Shown: piece by piece, positions 8,253 to 17,288 of the stretch
How the letters are laid out: every line of letters begins with the position of its first letter
How positions within the stretch are numbered: position 1 is the first letter of the stretch
Translations under genes and position numbers: made by a program
Source of the DNA: Gammaproteobacteria bacterium
GTDB lineage: Bacteria > Pseudomonadota > Gammaproteobacteria > Steroidobacterales > Steroidobacteraceae
NCBI GenBank assembly: GCA_030040715.1
Contig: JASHTF010000089.1
Location: forward strand, 1-37,245
Direction of reading: 5' to 3'
Length of the DNA: 37,245 nucleotides
The notes under the pieces: generated by a model
Database searches by the model: none
Seen by the model: the letters and a program-made list of their open reading frames with translations, nothing else
Told to the model about the DNA's origin: nothing

Positions 8253-10160
8253 TTAGCCGGTAATAGCCCTTATTCGCTGCGTAGGCGTGCCATGGATGAT
8301 TTGGCGCGCACGCTGTAACAACTCGCGCGCCTGCTCCGCTGGTACGGGCTTGCTTAGATAAAAGCCTTGTGCGTCGTGACAGGCATGCTCCTGTAGGAAC
8401 AGGAGCTGCGGGCTGCTCTCGACGCCCTCCGCCGTGACGTTAATACTGAGCGACCGAGCCATCGCGATAATCCCCGATGCGATAGCCCGGTCGTCGCTGT
8501 GCTCGCTGATTCTCGTGACAAATGAGCGGTCTATCTTGAGGCGATGCACTCCAAACTGGCGCAAGCGAGCAAAGGTCGAATGCCCGGTGCCGAAGTCGTC
8601 GATCGCCAGCGAGACGCCCAACTGCTTCAACTCTGCGAGTGCTTTTTCAGTCCAGCGCTCATCGGCCATGACAACCGATTCGGTAATTTCGAGCTCCAGC
8701 TTCGACGCATCGAGACCGGTTTCGCGCAAAATGGCTGCGATCTGAGCAGGATATTCCGGCGACGCAAACTCTCGGCCTGAGACATTGACCGCCATTCTTC
8801 CGACCGGCAAACCCTCGTCCTGCCACAACCTGGCCTGGCGGCACGCGGTACGCAAGACCCACTGCCCAATGGTAAGAATCATTCCGGTTTCCTCCGCGAT
8901 CGGAATGAACTCTGCAGGCGGCACTGCTCCCAGCTCGGCGCTGCTCCAACGCAACAGCGCTTCCATTCCCGACACACTGCCGCTGCTGACGTCAAATTGC
9001 AGTTGGTAGTTCAATGAAAATTCTTTGCGCTCAATAGCGCCGCGCAGCCGATCCTCTATCGTAAAGCGCTGCAACGCGGCCGCATTCATGGCCCCATCAT
9101 AGTAGGCAAAGGTGCCAGAATTCTTGCGTTTGGCAAAGTACATCGCGAGGTCCGCATTGCGCAGCAGCGACTCGCCATCAGCTCCGTCTTGAGGGTAGAG
9201 CGCGATTCCGATGCTCGGCGTCACGACGAGGGAATTGAGCGCGAGCTGGATGGGCTGGCTCAGAGCTCGAATCAGCGCATCGGCCGCGGCGCCGGCCTCT
9301 TTGGCATGGCGCAAGCCGGGAAGCAGTATCAGAAACTCATCGCCGCCAAGACGCGCTATGTCACCTACGCGCCGATGTGTTTCGCTGTCCGAATCCGCCG
9401 GATAGATGTGCGGCAGTGAGTCGCACAGTCGCTGGGCAACCACGCGCAGCAGCTCGTCACCGACGGCGTGGCCAAGGGTGTCGTTTACGCGTTTGAAGTT
9501 ATCGAGATCCAGATAGAGTACCGCGAGGATCCTATCGTGCCGCTTTGCCGCTTCTATCGCAGAAACCAGGCGGCTGCGGGACTGCTCGCGATTGGGCAGT
9601 CCTGTCAGCGTGTCGAAATACGCTAGGCGAACGATGTGCCGCTCGGCGCGCCATTTGCTTCCCAGAGCGATCGTCATTTGACGCACTTCATGCGGATGAA
9701 ACGGCTTATTTAGGTAGGAGAGCTTGTCCTCCGGTGGAACGAGACCGCCAATATCGGCGGGATCGACGTCGGAGTAGGCCGTACAGATGACGATTTCGAT
9801 CCCGGGATCGATCTCTCGGATGCGCGTGGCGGCCCAAACACCATCGCGTCCGGGCATACGCATATCAAGGAATGCGACTGCGACGGGTTGATCGCGCGCT
9901 AACGCATCCTGCACAGCGGCAACTGCCGCCTCCGCGTCCCCGCAGAAGATTGGATCAAAGGCTGCCGCGCGCGAAGCGGACCGAGGTTCGGACCGAGGAC
10001 CATCGCCCGTGCGGTTGAACAGACGACTGCGCAGGTCGTGAAAAGCCGCGATGTCTTGGCTTACATCAGTCTCGAGCAGGATCTGCCGATAGGCCTCTCG
10101 CACCTCGGCTTCGTCGTCGACCACCAGCACCCGTATCGGCGTCCGCCTTTGCTCTGACAT
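8253..10160 (-). CDS. Response regulator with GGDEF and EAL domains (c-di-GMP turnover)
   Basis: This is a cytoplasmic three-domain protein of about 635 residues. The receiver domain has [18 protein letters not shown], then an insertion of roughly 40 residues, and phospho-acceptor Asp99 in AFLDMRMPG with KPFHPHE after it. The GGDEF domain has an intact [10 protein letters not shown] active site. The RxxD inhibitory site is not in the canonical register ([15 protein letters not shown]). The EAL domain keeps all visible catalytic motifs: [43 protein letters not shown] and QGFYLSKPV. It could therefore both make and degrade c-di-GMP, with phosphodiesterase activity well supported. The ATG at 10160 is chosen because GAGG lies eight bases upstream and it falls seven bases after the stop of the upstream kinase gene; a longer frame would overlap that gene. 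It is probably phosphorylated by that kinase. Confidence 0.93.
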   Translation of the reverse strand: MSEQRRTPIRVLVVDDEAEVREAYRQILLETDVSQDIAAFHDLRSRLFNRTGDGPRSEPRSASRAAAFDPIFCGDAEAAVAAVQDALARDQPVAVAFLDMRMPGRDGVWAATRIREIDPGIEIVICTAYSDVDPADIGGLVPPEDKLSYLNKPFHPHEVRQMTIALGSKWRAERHIVRLAYFDTLTGLPNREQSRSRLVSAIEAAKRHDRILAVLYLDLDNFKRVNDTLGHAVGDELLRVVAQRLCDSLPHIYPADSDSETHRRVGDIARLGGDEFLILLPGLRHAKEAGAAADALIRALSQPIQLALNSLVVTPSIGIALYPQDGADGESLLRNADLAMYFAKRKNSGTFAYYDGAMNAAALQRFTIEDRLRGAIERKEFSLNYQLQFDVSSGSVSGMEALLRWSSAELGAVPPAEFIPIAEETGMILTIGQWVLRTACRQARLWQDEGLPVGRMAVNVSGREFASPEYPAQIAAILRETGLDASKLELEITESVVMADERWTEKALAELKQLGVSLAIDDFGTGHSTFARLRQFGVHRLKIDRSFVTRISEHSDDRAIASGIIAMARSLSINVTAEGVESSPQLLFLQEHACHDAQGFYLSKPVPAEQARELLQRARQIIHGTPTQRIRAITG

Positions 10161-10167
10161 CGGAACC

Positions 10168-12027
10168 TCATGCAGCGCCCGCAATCGGACGTATGTCGCG
10201 TGCGGGCAGGGGTACCGCGAAATGAATAGCAGCGCCTTTGCCACGACCCTCGCTGGTAGCCCATATCCGCCCGCCTAACGCCGCGATGGCATTGGCACAC
10301 CAGTTCAGGCCAATCCCACTATTGGTTTTTCGCGATTTAGTCGAAAACCCCTTGTCGAACAGTTTGTTGAGATTTTCATGGACAATACCGATGCCATTAT
10401 CCTCGCAGTGCAATTGCAAGCGCTCACCGTCAGCGTCGCGCGCGATCTCTGCTTTGACTAGCAGCAACCCGCCGTTCGTTGAGGCCTCGCGCACGGCATC
10501 CGCGGCGTTGATGATGATGTTCTGCAAGACGAGCCGTAGCACGGTGCGGGCGATGTGCACCACGCCCACGCGCTGCAACGACTCATCGATCTGAACCGAT
10601 AACCGGGTACGAGCGAGGTCGGGCACGATTTCCATTGCTTGTGTTACGAGCTCCGGGAGCCGTACCGCTTCGATCACATGCTCATTGCGCGCGGCGCGGC
10701 GTTGTTCGGACAGAATCGATTGCACCGCAGTGGTCTGGCGGGCAATGATTTCGACGTCCGCGGCGGCGGCGCTGACGGTGGAAGCTAATTTCTTCGAGGC
10801 CAAGCGAACGAATTCTCTCAGATCAGCGCAACGCTCAGGATCTGCAGGTCGACCCGAGAGCTCCGCTGCAGCCAGCTCCGTTTCTTCAACCGGCGCGCTG
10901 AGAAGGCGGTCGCGCAATCCGGCCAACCGGACTCCGACCGGAGTCATCGCGTTGCCGATATTGTGCAGCACGCCCTTGGCCATTTCGGCATAACCGGCTT
11001 CAAAGGAACGATCGACAAGTTGGCGGCGTGATTCGGCTAGCCGCATCACCATGCGATCGAGCTCGTGGGCTAGAATTCCCATCTCGTCAGCGCGAGCGAG
11101 ATTCAACTGCATCGTGAGATCTGTATCCTTGCCGATCGCGACCGCGTGTCGAGTAACCAGATCCAGCGGCCTGAGCACTACACGGTTCAACACGACGATC
11201 AGCAGAATGAGAAGCACCGCCAGGGCGCCGCTGAGATAGGTCGCCGCATAGGTCACCGCGGAATGTCCGCGCCGGGTAATCTCCCGCGGAACGTCCACGC
11301 GTACGGTCATGATCGGTCGGCCATAGATGTCCATGATTGGGTGATAGACCCGTGTGGCACTCTTGGTCGCGGTCAGCCCGTATGCAGCGCCTTGGCCCGG
11401 TGGCGGTAATATCTCGAGTTCGGTTTGCGCCTGCGCTCCGACGGTCCGGACCTCCTCGCTCGAAAGGAGCCGGCCCATCAATATCATGCCACGCACGGGG
11501 CCGCCGCCCTTGCCGTCGAGCACGGGTGCACCGGCCAACATGAACGTTCCGCGATCGCTGCGCACGAAACCCTTCAGGGATTGACCAAAATGCAAACTCG
11601 AAAGCCACGGAAAATCTTGGGGCAAGGACTTTCCACTCAGGAGGTTGAGGTGTGCGCGCTTTCCATCGGCCAAGGGGAGCTCCTTGACCAGAAGCAAATT
11701 GCCTTTGAGATCCAGGACGGCAAAGCAGTCGACCTCGAGCTGCTTGAGGGCGGCATCAGGAGCACTCTCTGCAGAGTAATTCGGATTTTTATCCTGCACG
11801 AAGCGGTACGTATCGGACCAATCACCCCAATCCCTCGCCGCCGTGGCCAGTCGGTCAAGGCGCAGCTCCAGGGCATACTGCACTCGTCGCATCGCGGTGC
11901 GAGCGTCCGCCTGTTCGAGATCGACGAAACTAGGCATTATCACTCTCTGCGCGACCAGGATTTCGGCTGCGGCCAGAATGACACATACGGCAGCGATCAA
12001 CGCCGTGACTTTCAGGCGTATGCTCAC
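10168..12027 (-). CDS. CHASE4-domain sensor histidine kinase
   Basis: This is a membrane kinase of 619 residues. A first membrane helix (about 7-28) is followed by a periplasmic CHASE4 domain, recognisable from [16 protein letters not shown] and [14 protein letters not shown] second helix (about 260-282) leads to a HAMP linker ([20 protein letters not shown]). The dimerisation/phosphoacceptor box is the non-canonical [12 protein letters not shown] (His355), typical of a subgroup of kinases that lack the H-E-x-x-x-P box. The HATPase_c domain has [25 protein letters not shown] and [11 protein letters not shown]. It is the first gene of a two-gene operon; the next gene, seven bases downstream, encodes the receiver-GGDEF-EAL protein, which is the likely phosphorylation target. 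The sensed ligand is unknown. Confidence 0.92.
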   Translation of the reverse strand: MSIRLKVTALIAAVCVILAAAEILVAQRVIMPSFVDLEQADARTAMRRVQYALELRLDRLATAARDWGDWSDTYRFVQDKNPNYSAESAPDAALKQLEVDCFAVLDLKGNLLLVKELPLADGKRAHLNLLSGKSLPQDFPWLSSLHFGQSLKGFVRSDRGTFMLAGAPVLDGKGGGPVRGMILMGRLLSSEEVRTVGAQAQTELEILPPPGQGAAYGLTATKSATRVYHPIMDIYGRPIMTVRVDVPREITRRGHSAVTYAATYLSGALAVLLILLIVVLNRVVLRPLDLVTRHAVAIGKDTDLTMQLNLARADEMGILAHELDRMVMRLAESRRQLVDRSFEAGYAEMAKGVLHNIGNAMTPVGVRLAGLRDRLLSAPVEETELAAAELSGRPADPERCADLREFVRLASKKLASTVSAAAADVEIIARQTTAVQSILSEQRRAARNEHVIEAVRLPELVTQAMEIVPDLARTRLSVQIDESLQRVGVVHIARTVLRLVLQNIIINAADAVREASTNGGLLLVKAEIARDADGERLQLHCEDNGIGIVHENLNKLFDKGFSTKSRKTNSGIGLNWCANAIAALGGRIWATSEGRGKGAAIHFAVPLPARDIRPIAGAA

Positions 12028-12436
12028 AACATAATCTTAAGTCCCTAGCCTTGCGAGCAAGGACGCGGCGTCTCAGATATTGGCTGAAGGCGCCGACGAA
12101 GAGCTGATAAAGTGAATCGCGTCACGAGCCGCGACGCTCGCTCGAACTCCCGCGACCCAGGATTTCGTTTACCAAATGATCCACTCGAGCGGATTGATCG
12201 TGGGCGTGTAGCCCCAATGGCTTGACCGCGTGACCAGGCCGCGGCAGGGGTCTGATGAAAACTGGCATGCTGAAGGAGCCACGCCGGAGCGTGATCTCGC
12301 TGCGTCCTGAGGAGGTCCAGCGCCTGGTCGAGGATGTGCCAGAGCTCGACCTGAGGTACACCTGAGCGTCGCGGCATGGTGGCACGTGCAGAGCGGGCCT
12401 CCGGATACCCGGCACTCCTGAAGAGTTACATCAGTG
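12028..12436. other. Degenerate intergenic DNA upstream of the CHASE4 kinase
   Basis: No convincing gene is visible in this stretch. One short forward frame at 12255-12365 (36 residues, starting MKTGMLKEPRRSVISLRPEE) has AGGGG just upstream but no recognisable family. Minus-strand frames are Ser/Arg-rich and look non-coding. The stretch must contain the promoter of the minus-strand kinase operon near 12028-12110, but I cannot define it. Its position next to a transposase scrap suggests insertion debris. Confidence 0.4.
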
Positions 12437-12445
12437 GAGGCCCGC
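12393..12445. repeat. Inverted repeat, 10-bp perfect arms
   Basis: The arms GCGGGCCTCC (12393-12402) and GGAGGCCCGC (12436-12445) are exact reverse complements separated by 33 bases. The pair sits directly beside the IS30-like transposase fragment. It may be part of a decayed element end or simply an RNA hairpin. No target-site duplication was identified. Confidence 0.5.
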
Positions 12446-12446
12446 G

Positions 12447-12560
12447 TCGAGATGAGGTCGAGTTCGATCGGCATACCGCTCGCAAGCTCGATAGACCGTC
12501 TCGTGCGACACGTGCATGCTCTCGTCGTCGGGGTGCTTCCGACTTGAGCCAGCTGCAAAG
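12447..12560 (-). pseudogene. IS30-family transposase fragment
   Basis: Read on the minus strand, one frame gives KHPDDESMHVSHETVYRACE, then RYADR, and a stop soon after. The HPDDE...VSHET.YR signature is the conserved region of IS30-family transposases just before the catalytic core. Immediately upstream the match to W-L-K is in a different frame, so a frameshift is present. Neither the N-terminal helix-turn-helix domain nor the rest of the DDE domain follows. It is a scrap of roughly 35 residues from an ancient insertion, not a working element. The call rests on one motif. Confidence 0.5.
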
Positions 12561-12602
12561 TCCCGCGAGCACCTGGCTTGAATGAGTCTGGCAGTCCTCA
12601 CT

Positions 12603-12647
12603 GGGGCGCCTCCACGTAACCCCGGCGGGGATTCGTGGCGGCGCCCC
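12603..12647. terminator. Strong 45-base hairpin downstream of the thioredoxin-like gene
   Basis: The arms GGGGCGCCTCCACG (12603-12616) and CGTGGCGGCGCCCC (12634-12647) pair over 14 bp with one mismatch, and the loop contains a further CCCC/GGGG pairing. It lies about 20 bases beyond the stop codon of the minus-strand redox operon. It could stop or protect that transcript. There is no T-run, so a classical intrinsic terminator is not proven. Confidence 0.5.
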
Positions 12648-12667
12648 TCAAAGCCGGCAAATAGAGA

Positions 12668-14029
12668 TCAGGAGGCGTTGTTGCGAGTGTCTGTGGAAGC
12701 GATCCCCTGTTCGGGCTTTTCGGCCAGCAGCTGCTCGATCCTGGTCGTGAACTCCCGCTTCAGCTGAACGTTGAACACCCCGCTGGCAGGCGATGCAAAG
12801 CCGGAATGAACCGCGCGGATGCGGCCGTCCCGGCCGATAAAAATGGTCGCCGGCCAAGTGTTGAGGTTTACCAGCTGCGGTACCTTCTCCCACATGTCAG
12901 ACGGCGCACCGGCGATGAGATAGGTGTACTTGACGCCGTATTTCTTCACGAAGGCGCGCTCGCGCTCGAAGCTTCCCTGCTGCTCCGGTTCCTCGAAATC
13001 CAGCGCTACGATAGCGAGTCCCTTATCGCGGTACTTCTTATCCAGCTGGACCAGGTATTGAGCTTCGTCGTGGCAGTTGGGGCACCACGTGCCGGTGACG
13101 ATCGCCAGTACGACCTTACCCTTGAACCGTCGGTCCTGGTTCGAGACCAGCTTGCCGTTCACGTCGGGGAAATTGAAGGCGAACTTCTCGTGGGGATCCC
13201 TGGCCGTGGTATGTGTCTGATAGTTGTCGGGCTCAGGGAGGCCTTTCGCCTGGGCCACATCCTCGCGATAGGCCGTCAACGTATCGGCATATCGGCCATC
13301 GGGCATCGCCTCTGCTCCGTAGGGCGAATCACTGGTGGAGGCTTTCGCCTGCGCGGGCCGCTCCACGTGCTGCTCGATCTGCAGCGTTCCGTCGCCCTTG
13401 AGTGACACCACGATCACCCCGGGACGCGAACCGTCGAAATGACTCAGGGTCCATTTGCCGTCTTTGTAGATACCGCTGTAAGCGCCGGTATCACCGTCCA
13501 CGCGGAGGATGGAGGCGGCCACTTCCGCGCCCTTCTGCTGCACGATGAATCGAAAGGCCTTTTCCCCCTTTGATGACGGGGTGTCCAGCGGTATTACCCA
13601 TGAGCCCTCGATAGTTGGGACGCGGTTGCTTGCGACCAAAGGCGCTACGTAGCGGGTCGCCTCGAAGCCGTACTGAGCGGACTGACCTCGATTTTGCATG
13701 TTTACCGTACCGACCAGCCGACCATCCTTAAGCGTCGCTCTGATTGTCGTCAGATAGTGCTCGACATTCAGCACCAGCTGGCCGTTCTGGAACGAAGCGG
13801 CCGTGGTGCCGTCGTAGGGCTGAAATCCGTTGTAAAAGGTACCCTTAAGCGATGCGCCAGAACCCGAAATGTCCAGGCGAAACGGAATGGCCGTGCCGTT
13901 TTGCGTCAGCTCAGCACTCCACCGACCATCCACCGCCCGTGCTCCATCTTCGGCGTGCGATCGTCCCGCCATTGCGAGACTCGCTGCCAAGAGAATCACT
14001 GCGCCAGCATTTGCAGTCCTTGTTCTCAT
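12668..14029 (-). CDS. Secreted TlpA-like thioredoxin-fold protein
   Basis: This is a periplasmic protein of 453 residues with a Sec signal peptide (AVILLAASLAMAGRSHAED). An N-terminal beta-rich region (about 30-240) with a repeated pattern around GTFYNGFQPYDG precedes the C-terminal thioredoxin domain of the TlpA/ResA type (about 280-440). The redox motif is TWCPNC with Cys316 and Cys319, and a cis-Pro occurs in NTWPATIFIG. It probably reduces or exchanges disulfides in the periplasm. It is the last gene of a minus-strand operon with a diheme cytochrome, a DsbD-alpha protein and a monoheme protein, so a role in keeping haem-binding cysteines reduced is plausible. The large N-terminal domain is not one I can name. 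Confidence 0.9.
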   Translation of the reverse strand: MRTRTANAGAVILLAASLAMAGRSHAEDGARAVDGRWSAELTQNGTAIPFRLDISGSGASLKGTFYNGFQPYDGTTAASFQNGQLVLNVEHYLTTIRATLKDGRLVGTVNMQNRGQSAQYGFEATRYVAPLVASNRVPTIEGSWVIPLDTPSSKGEKAFRFIVQQKGAEVAASILRVDGDTGAYSGIYKDGKWTLSHFDGSRPGVIVVSLKGDGTLQIEQHVERPAQAKASTSDSPYGAEAMPDGRYADTLTAYREDVAQAKGLPEPDNYQTHTTARDPHEKFAFNFPDVNGKLVSNQDRRFKGKVVLAIVTGTWCPNCHDEAQYLVQLDKKYRDKGLAIVALDFEEPEQQGSFERERAFVKKYGVKYTYLIAGAPSDMWEKVPQLVNLNTWPATIFIGRDGRIRAVHSGFASPASGVFNVQLKREFTTRIEQLLAEKPEQGIASTDTRNNAS

Positions 14030-14078
14030 AAGACTCCTCGCTTCGTTTCTGTACTAGAATCTCTAATCGTCTCAGATC

Positions 14079-15539
14079 CTAAGGAGCGCTCGCTCGAGGC
14101 ACGCCCACGCCGGCGAGCGCTGCACCTGCGACCTGGATTTGGTGGGCGGCGGCGTAGGTATGCCACTCCGGCGGCAAGCCGCTCTTCGTCGCCAGTAAGA
14201 TTTCCAATATGGCACGCCGATCTTCACCGCTGAGCTTTGAGAACGGCGCGCTTTGATCCTCACCCGTCAGGATCTCAAGCAGACGGTGATAGACGTAGCC
14301 TTTTGCCGGCTCCGGCAGCGCGTCGAAGGACTCGGAATAGATGAGATAGCTGCACGGATACCGGAACATGCGCCGGCTCAAGTCGAAGTCGCGTAACGAG
14401 CGTCCCTGGGCGTCACGCATACCGCGAGCCTCGAACTCCTTTGCGAACACCGAGGTCGCGATGATCTTCTGGCCATCGTTGCCGTCTAGCGGTGCTTCGT
14501 CCGAAAACAGCATGTACCGCAGTAGCTGCTCGGCAGGTTGCTCGAATTGCCTGCGTTCATAGGCGGACAACCCTGAATCTGCTTCACCAGCCGCACTCGC
14601 CGTTCGGTAGGTGTGTGTATACAGTGCGATTCTCGTCCGGTAGTTGGTCAGCGTGATCAGATTATGCATCTGCGTCTGATGCGCCAGAACGAGCTGCGCC
14701 ACCACATCGCTAAATGGCGACAGATAGGTCGACGCATTGAAGCGCGGTCGCAGCGGCGTCAGTTCGGAACTGGGGGTAGTAGCCGAGGCCGGTGCGACAG
14801 TAGTGCCATCGACCGCAGCGTTGCCCATGTTTGGGCCCCGGGGCAACAGCCCCGTAACATACCATCCACCCCACCGTTGACTGAATGGGCTTTGCTGATC
14901 GGTGATGAACGAATTCTTGTCAGGTACTAATGTGCCGCTAGTTGTCGGATAGACGGAGCGCAGCAGTACCCCCGGTATACCGCGAGTGCCGGCGGCTATG
15001 TGACACTGGGTGCAATCCAGTTCGGCACGCTGAAAGATTGGCTTCGGAAGCTGATGTTCGTCCAGCAAGTAGAAAATGGCACCCTGCATAGGATCAAAGG
15101 AGACGATCTCGATGGCTTTGCCGTCATGGACCGAGCCGACGTACACATCGTCATTGAAATAGAGCGCGCGCGGATGCTCGGGTGAAATCTTCGGATATTG
15201 AAAACTGGTTTTGGAGAACACCAAGGTCTGTGAATAGATCGGTATGTTCAATAGACTTAGGACCGACAGTAGGTAGCCGTGCTTCGGCTCGTACTGCAAC
15301 GTCGCGGCACCCTGATCGAGTCGCCGCTGTAAATTAGCGACCGGGTCATGTAGATCTTCCGAGCGATAGCTGATCGGAGGGTCGCTATAGGGCATGTAGC
15401 CCTGATTGCGCACGGCGAGCTGCGCATATCCCCGTACGGGTGTCACGAGAGCGACGAGTAGGGCGCACATCAGCATCGGTCGCGCGCGCCTTCGGGCTTG
15501 GAACGAGATGCTCACTGCAATGCACAGGGCTGGTCGCAT
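14079..15539 (-). CDS. Exported protein with one c-type haem motif, function unknown
   Basis: This is a 486-residue protein. It starts with a basic stretch and a signal peptide (MLMCALLVALVTPVRGYAQ); Met22 is an alternative start. It has one covalent haem c motif CTQCH (Cys176, Cys179, His180), preceded by PIFQRAELD. Blocks such as HPRALYFNDDVYVGSVHDG and VSFDPMQGAIFYLLDE suggest a conserved periplasmic family that I associate with other cytochrome clusters, but I cannot give a name. Met residues that could be a distal ligand are present. The gene lies 19 bases after the DsbD-alpha gene and 49 bases before the thioredoxin gene, so all are likely co-transcribed. Confidence 0.8.
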   Translation of the reverse strand: MRPALCIAVSISFQARRRARPMLMCALLVALVTPVRGYAQLAVRNQGYMPYSDPPISYRSEDLHDPVANLQRRLDQGAATLQYEPKHGYLLSVLSLLNIPIYSQTLVFSKTSFQYPKISPEHPRALYFNDDVYVGSVHDGKAIEIVSFDPMQGAIFYLLDEHQLPKPIFQRAELDCTQCHIAAGTRGIPGVLLRSVYPTTSGTLVPDKNSFITDQQSPFSQRWGGWYVTGLLPRGPNMGNAAVDGTTVAPASATTPSSELTPLRPRFNASTYLSPFSDVVAQLVLAHQTQMHNLITLTNYRTRIALYTHTYRTASAAGEADSGLSAYERRQFEQPAEQLLRYMLFSDEAPLDGNDGQKIIATSVFAKEFEARGMRDAQGRSLRDFDLSRRMFRYPCSYLIYSESFDALPEPAKGYVYHRLLEILTGEDQSAPFSKLSGEDRRAILEILLATKSGLPPEWHTYAAAHQIQVAGAALAGVGVPRASAP

Positions 15540-15558
15540 TGGTAGGCTCAGAATTGTG

Positions 15559-16134
15559 TCAACTCGCCGGTCTGGATACTCGAGCGTTTGGCAACACCTC
15601 CACGGTGGCCGTCAGTTCCACCGTACGCGGCGGTCGGCATTCGCGTTCGCTGCAGCTTTGGAAGCGGATACTCACCGGAAGATTATGCGGACCGCCCGCC
15701 AGATCGCTTTTGATCTGCACCGGCACCCGTAGCTCGAATGTGCCGCTATAGGTTTCCGTGTCCAGATCGAAGCTTTGATCGTGCCTCTTCCGAGGCGTGG
15801 GAGCAGATATCCCGCCGACCGCGCTGACCACGTCATGGCTAGAATCGACTCTGACCTGGAGGGCCGTGGGCCCTCCAGGTGGTTGTGTGAGTGCGTACAC
15901 GTGCCACCCCGCCTGGATGTCAGCGTGAATCTCGAGGACTGCAGTGCCACCCGCCGAAAGCGCTGTCCCGGCAAGCAGCGTCGCGGTCCATCGAACATCT
16001 GAAACGTGCCCGCTTCCGTCCTCGGACGCGTTCGCACAGAGTACTAGGGCGAACGCCAAGACCCACGCGCCGAAGGTTCGCCTGTGGGTCGTGTGCGCCG
16101 CGCTGGCGGCCTGTGCGCGCAGCAGCAGAGTCAT
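15559..16134 (-). CDS. Stand-alone DsbD-alpha (DsbD N-terminal) domain protein
   Basis: This is a periplasmic protein of 191 residues with a signal sequence (TFGAWVLAFALVLCANASE). The rest is the immunoglobulin-like DsbD N-terminal domain, with AGWHVYALTQPPGGPTALQV and the redox loop FQSCSERECRPP (Cys161 and Cys166). In full-length DsbD this domain passes electrons to periplasmic partners, but here the membrane domain and the C-terminal thioredoxin domain are absent. Its start codon overlaps the stop of the upstream cytochrome gene as ATGA, implying translational coupling. The TlpA-like protein two genes downstream is a natural partner. Confidence 0.88.
   Translation of the reverse strand: MTLLLRAQAASAAHTTHRRTFGAWVLAFALVLCANASEDGSGHVSDVRWTATLLAGTALSAGGTAVLEIHADIQAGWHVYALTQPPGGPTALQVRVDSSHDVVSAVGGISAPTPRKRHDQSFDLDTETYSGTFELRVPVQIKSDLAGGPHNLPVSIRFQSCSERECRPPRTVELTATVEVLPNARVSRPAS
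15854..15880. repeat. Perfect 12-bp inverted repeat inside the DsbD-alpha gene
   Basis: The arms ACCTGGAGGGCC (15854-15865) and GGCCCTCCAGGT (15869-15880) flank a 3-base loop. In the protein this is the QPPGGPTALQV segment. It may be a chance product of GC-rich codons or a real mRNA hairpin within the operon. Confidence 0.5.
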
Positions 16135-16598
16135 GGCTGTCCGTCCGGATCGAAGCGCGGCGGGGTGCTATGTCCCTGATGGCAGTTGCCGCAGGTGACA
16201 AGCTCGGCGTATCTAGGGTCGCTAATCTGAGCCAGGTATTTGTTGTTGATGTCGTTGACCATGCGAATCATGACGCGCGCAGCTCCCTTTCTAGGGTTTT
16301 CATCGGACCTATAGTCGAGCCGCCGCGCTCGTGAATCCTGTGTGTGACAAAAGGAACACGTGACTCCTAACTCCTGCGTATAGCGCTCCATGAGTTCACG
16401 CATTTCTGCCGGGCTCGTGTCCTTCGGCAGCACCTGAAGATTCGTCGCAGAGATTTCGGCCCGCGGTCGAGGGTTGGACTCGCCGCCCTGTGACGGTGCC
16501 CTGAGCGTTGCGACCGCAGCAATGGTCCAGAAGAGGCCCAGCTTAATGCTCGTTCTCCCACCGCGTCCGCGGAACTGTTTGGCATCGTGCTCTGCCAT
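16131..16598 (-). CDS. Diheme c-type cytochrome of the reaction-centre-cytochrome-like family
   Basis: This is a small exported or membrane-anchored cytochrome of 155 residues. An N-terminal hydrophobic segment (LGLFWTIAAVATL) follows a basic leader. Two haem c motifs are visible: CSFCH (Cys81, Cys84, His85) and CGNCH (Cys136, Cys139, His140). The pattern NLQVLPKDTSPAEMRELMER, a segment ending GVTCSFCH, and RMVNDINNKYL before the second motif match small cytochromes annotated as photosynthetic reaction-centre cytochrome c subunit-like, which also occur in non-photosynthetic bacteria. It is the first gene of the four-gene redox operon. A role as electron carrier is inferred; no photosynthesis genes are present. 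Confidence 0.88.
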   Translation of the reverse strand: MAEHDAKQFRGRGGRTSIKLGLFWTIAAVATLRAPSQGGESNPRPRAEISATNLQVLPKDTSPAEMRELMERYTQELGVTCSFCHTQDSRARRLDYRSDENPRKGAARVMIRMVNDINNKYLAQISDPRYAELVTCGNCHQGHSTPPRFDPDGQP

Positions 16599-16761
16599 CC
16601 ATTGACCGTGAGTAAATAGCTACTTCGCTCCAGCGTCGCGACGATTCTAACAATCAACTAAGATGATTCCGCGCGCAGTTGTCATCACCTTTGGTTATCT
16701 CACTAGATGAAAACGTGCCACGGCCGCCGGCGCGCGGTTATAGCCGGGTGACATTGGGCTA

Positions 16762-16795
16762 GTGCGATGGCATTCGTTGTGAGCCTAGATGCAAA
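16762..16795 (+). promoter_or_regulatory. Copy 1 of a recurring degenerate element, upstream of the TonB-receptor remnant
   Basis: The sequence around TGCGATGGCATTCGTTGTGA (from 16763) followed by GCCTAGATG aligns by eye, with gaps, to the elements at 17289 and 21457. It sits about 115 bases before the start codon of the receptor remnant, in the 309-base gap after the divergent redox operon. That gap (16599-16907) otherwise shows no gene. A promoter or operator role is inferred. Confidence 0.35.
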
Positions 16796-16907
16796 AGTGA
16801 TGTCTGCTGGCGTGCAGCGGTGCCCATGATCAGCCTCGCGATCAATGCGATCGTCCTCCGCAAGATAGCCGCGGAGCTCGTTTCACTTAGAACGTCGAGG
16901 GAGTGCA

Positions 16908-17270
16908 ATGATTCAATCGTGGCAGCCCGCCGGTGTCGCCGTTTCGTTGTTGATGCTCATTAACGTCGCGGCCGCGGAGAGGCCTGGAAACCCTGAGCAG
17001 ACGGCAACAACGCGTCAGCGAACGAGACAGTAACGTTGAGCGAGGTGATCATCACGGGAACCCGGCAGGGCAACCGGACGGCCGACAGTAGCCCGGCACT
17101 CGATGCGGATCCATTTCAAGGGGGCGCTGGAACCGATCTCGACTTCATCCCAGCGAGGGCAATTGATCATATCGAAGTGCTCGCCGAGGTGTGGCAGTAC
17201 AGTACGGCTCGGACGCGATCGCGGCACCGACCAATATAATCCTGAAGAAGGACGCGCCTGTCGCTGCGAG
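16908..17270 (+). pseudogene. TonB-dependent receptor remnant (signal peptide and part of the plug domain)
   Basis: The ATG at 16908 follows a GAGGGAG ribosome site and encodes a signal peptide (SLLMLINVAAAE). The frame hits TAA near 17032. The neighbouring frame then supplies VTLSEVIITGTRQGNRTADS and DLDFIPARAIDHIEVLAE, the plug-domain signature. At 17203 a second frameshift is needed to continue with YGSDAIAAPTNIILKKD, the end of the plug motif. Then homology ends; the 600-700-residue barrel is missing. It would have been an outer-membrane receptor for a TonB-driven ligand. The two CysB-type regulator genes just downstream suggest a sulfur-related ligand, which is inference only. Confidence 0.8.
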
Positions 17271-17288
17271 ACACATCTAACCAGATAG

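Noticed and set aside
12255-12365. 36-residue frame with AGGGG upstream
   Set aside because: Too short and without family resemblance, in a region of insertion debris; kept only as a remark in the intergenic entry.
12806-13405. Forward frame opposite the thioredoxin-like gene
   Set aside because: The minus strand has a signal peptide and WCPNC motif; the forward frame has no domain or start signal.
16131-16598. Photosynthetic reaction-centre gene
   Set aside because: The cytochrome is small with only two haem motifs, and no pigment or reaction-centre genes are nearby; the family name is historical.
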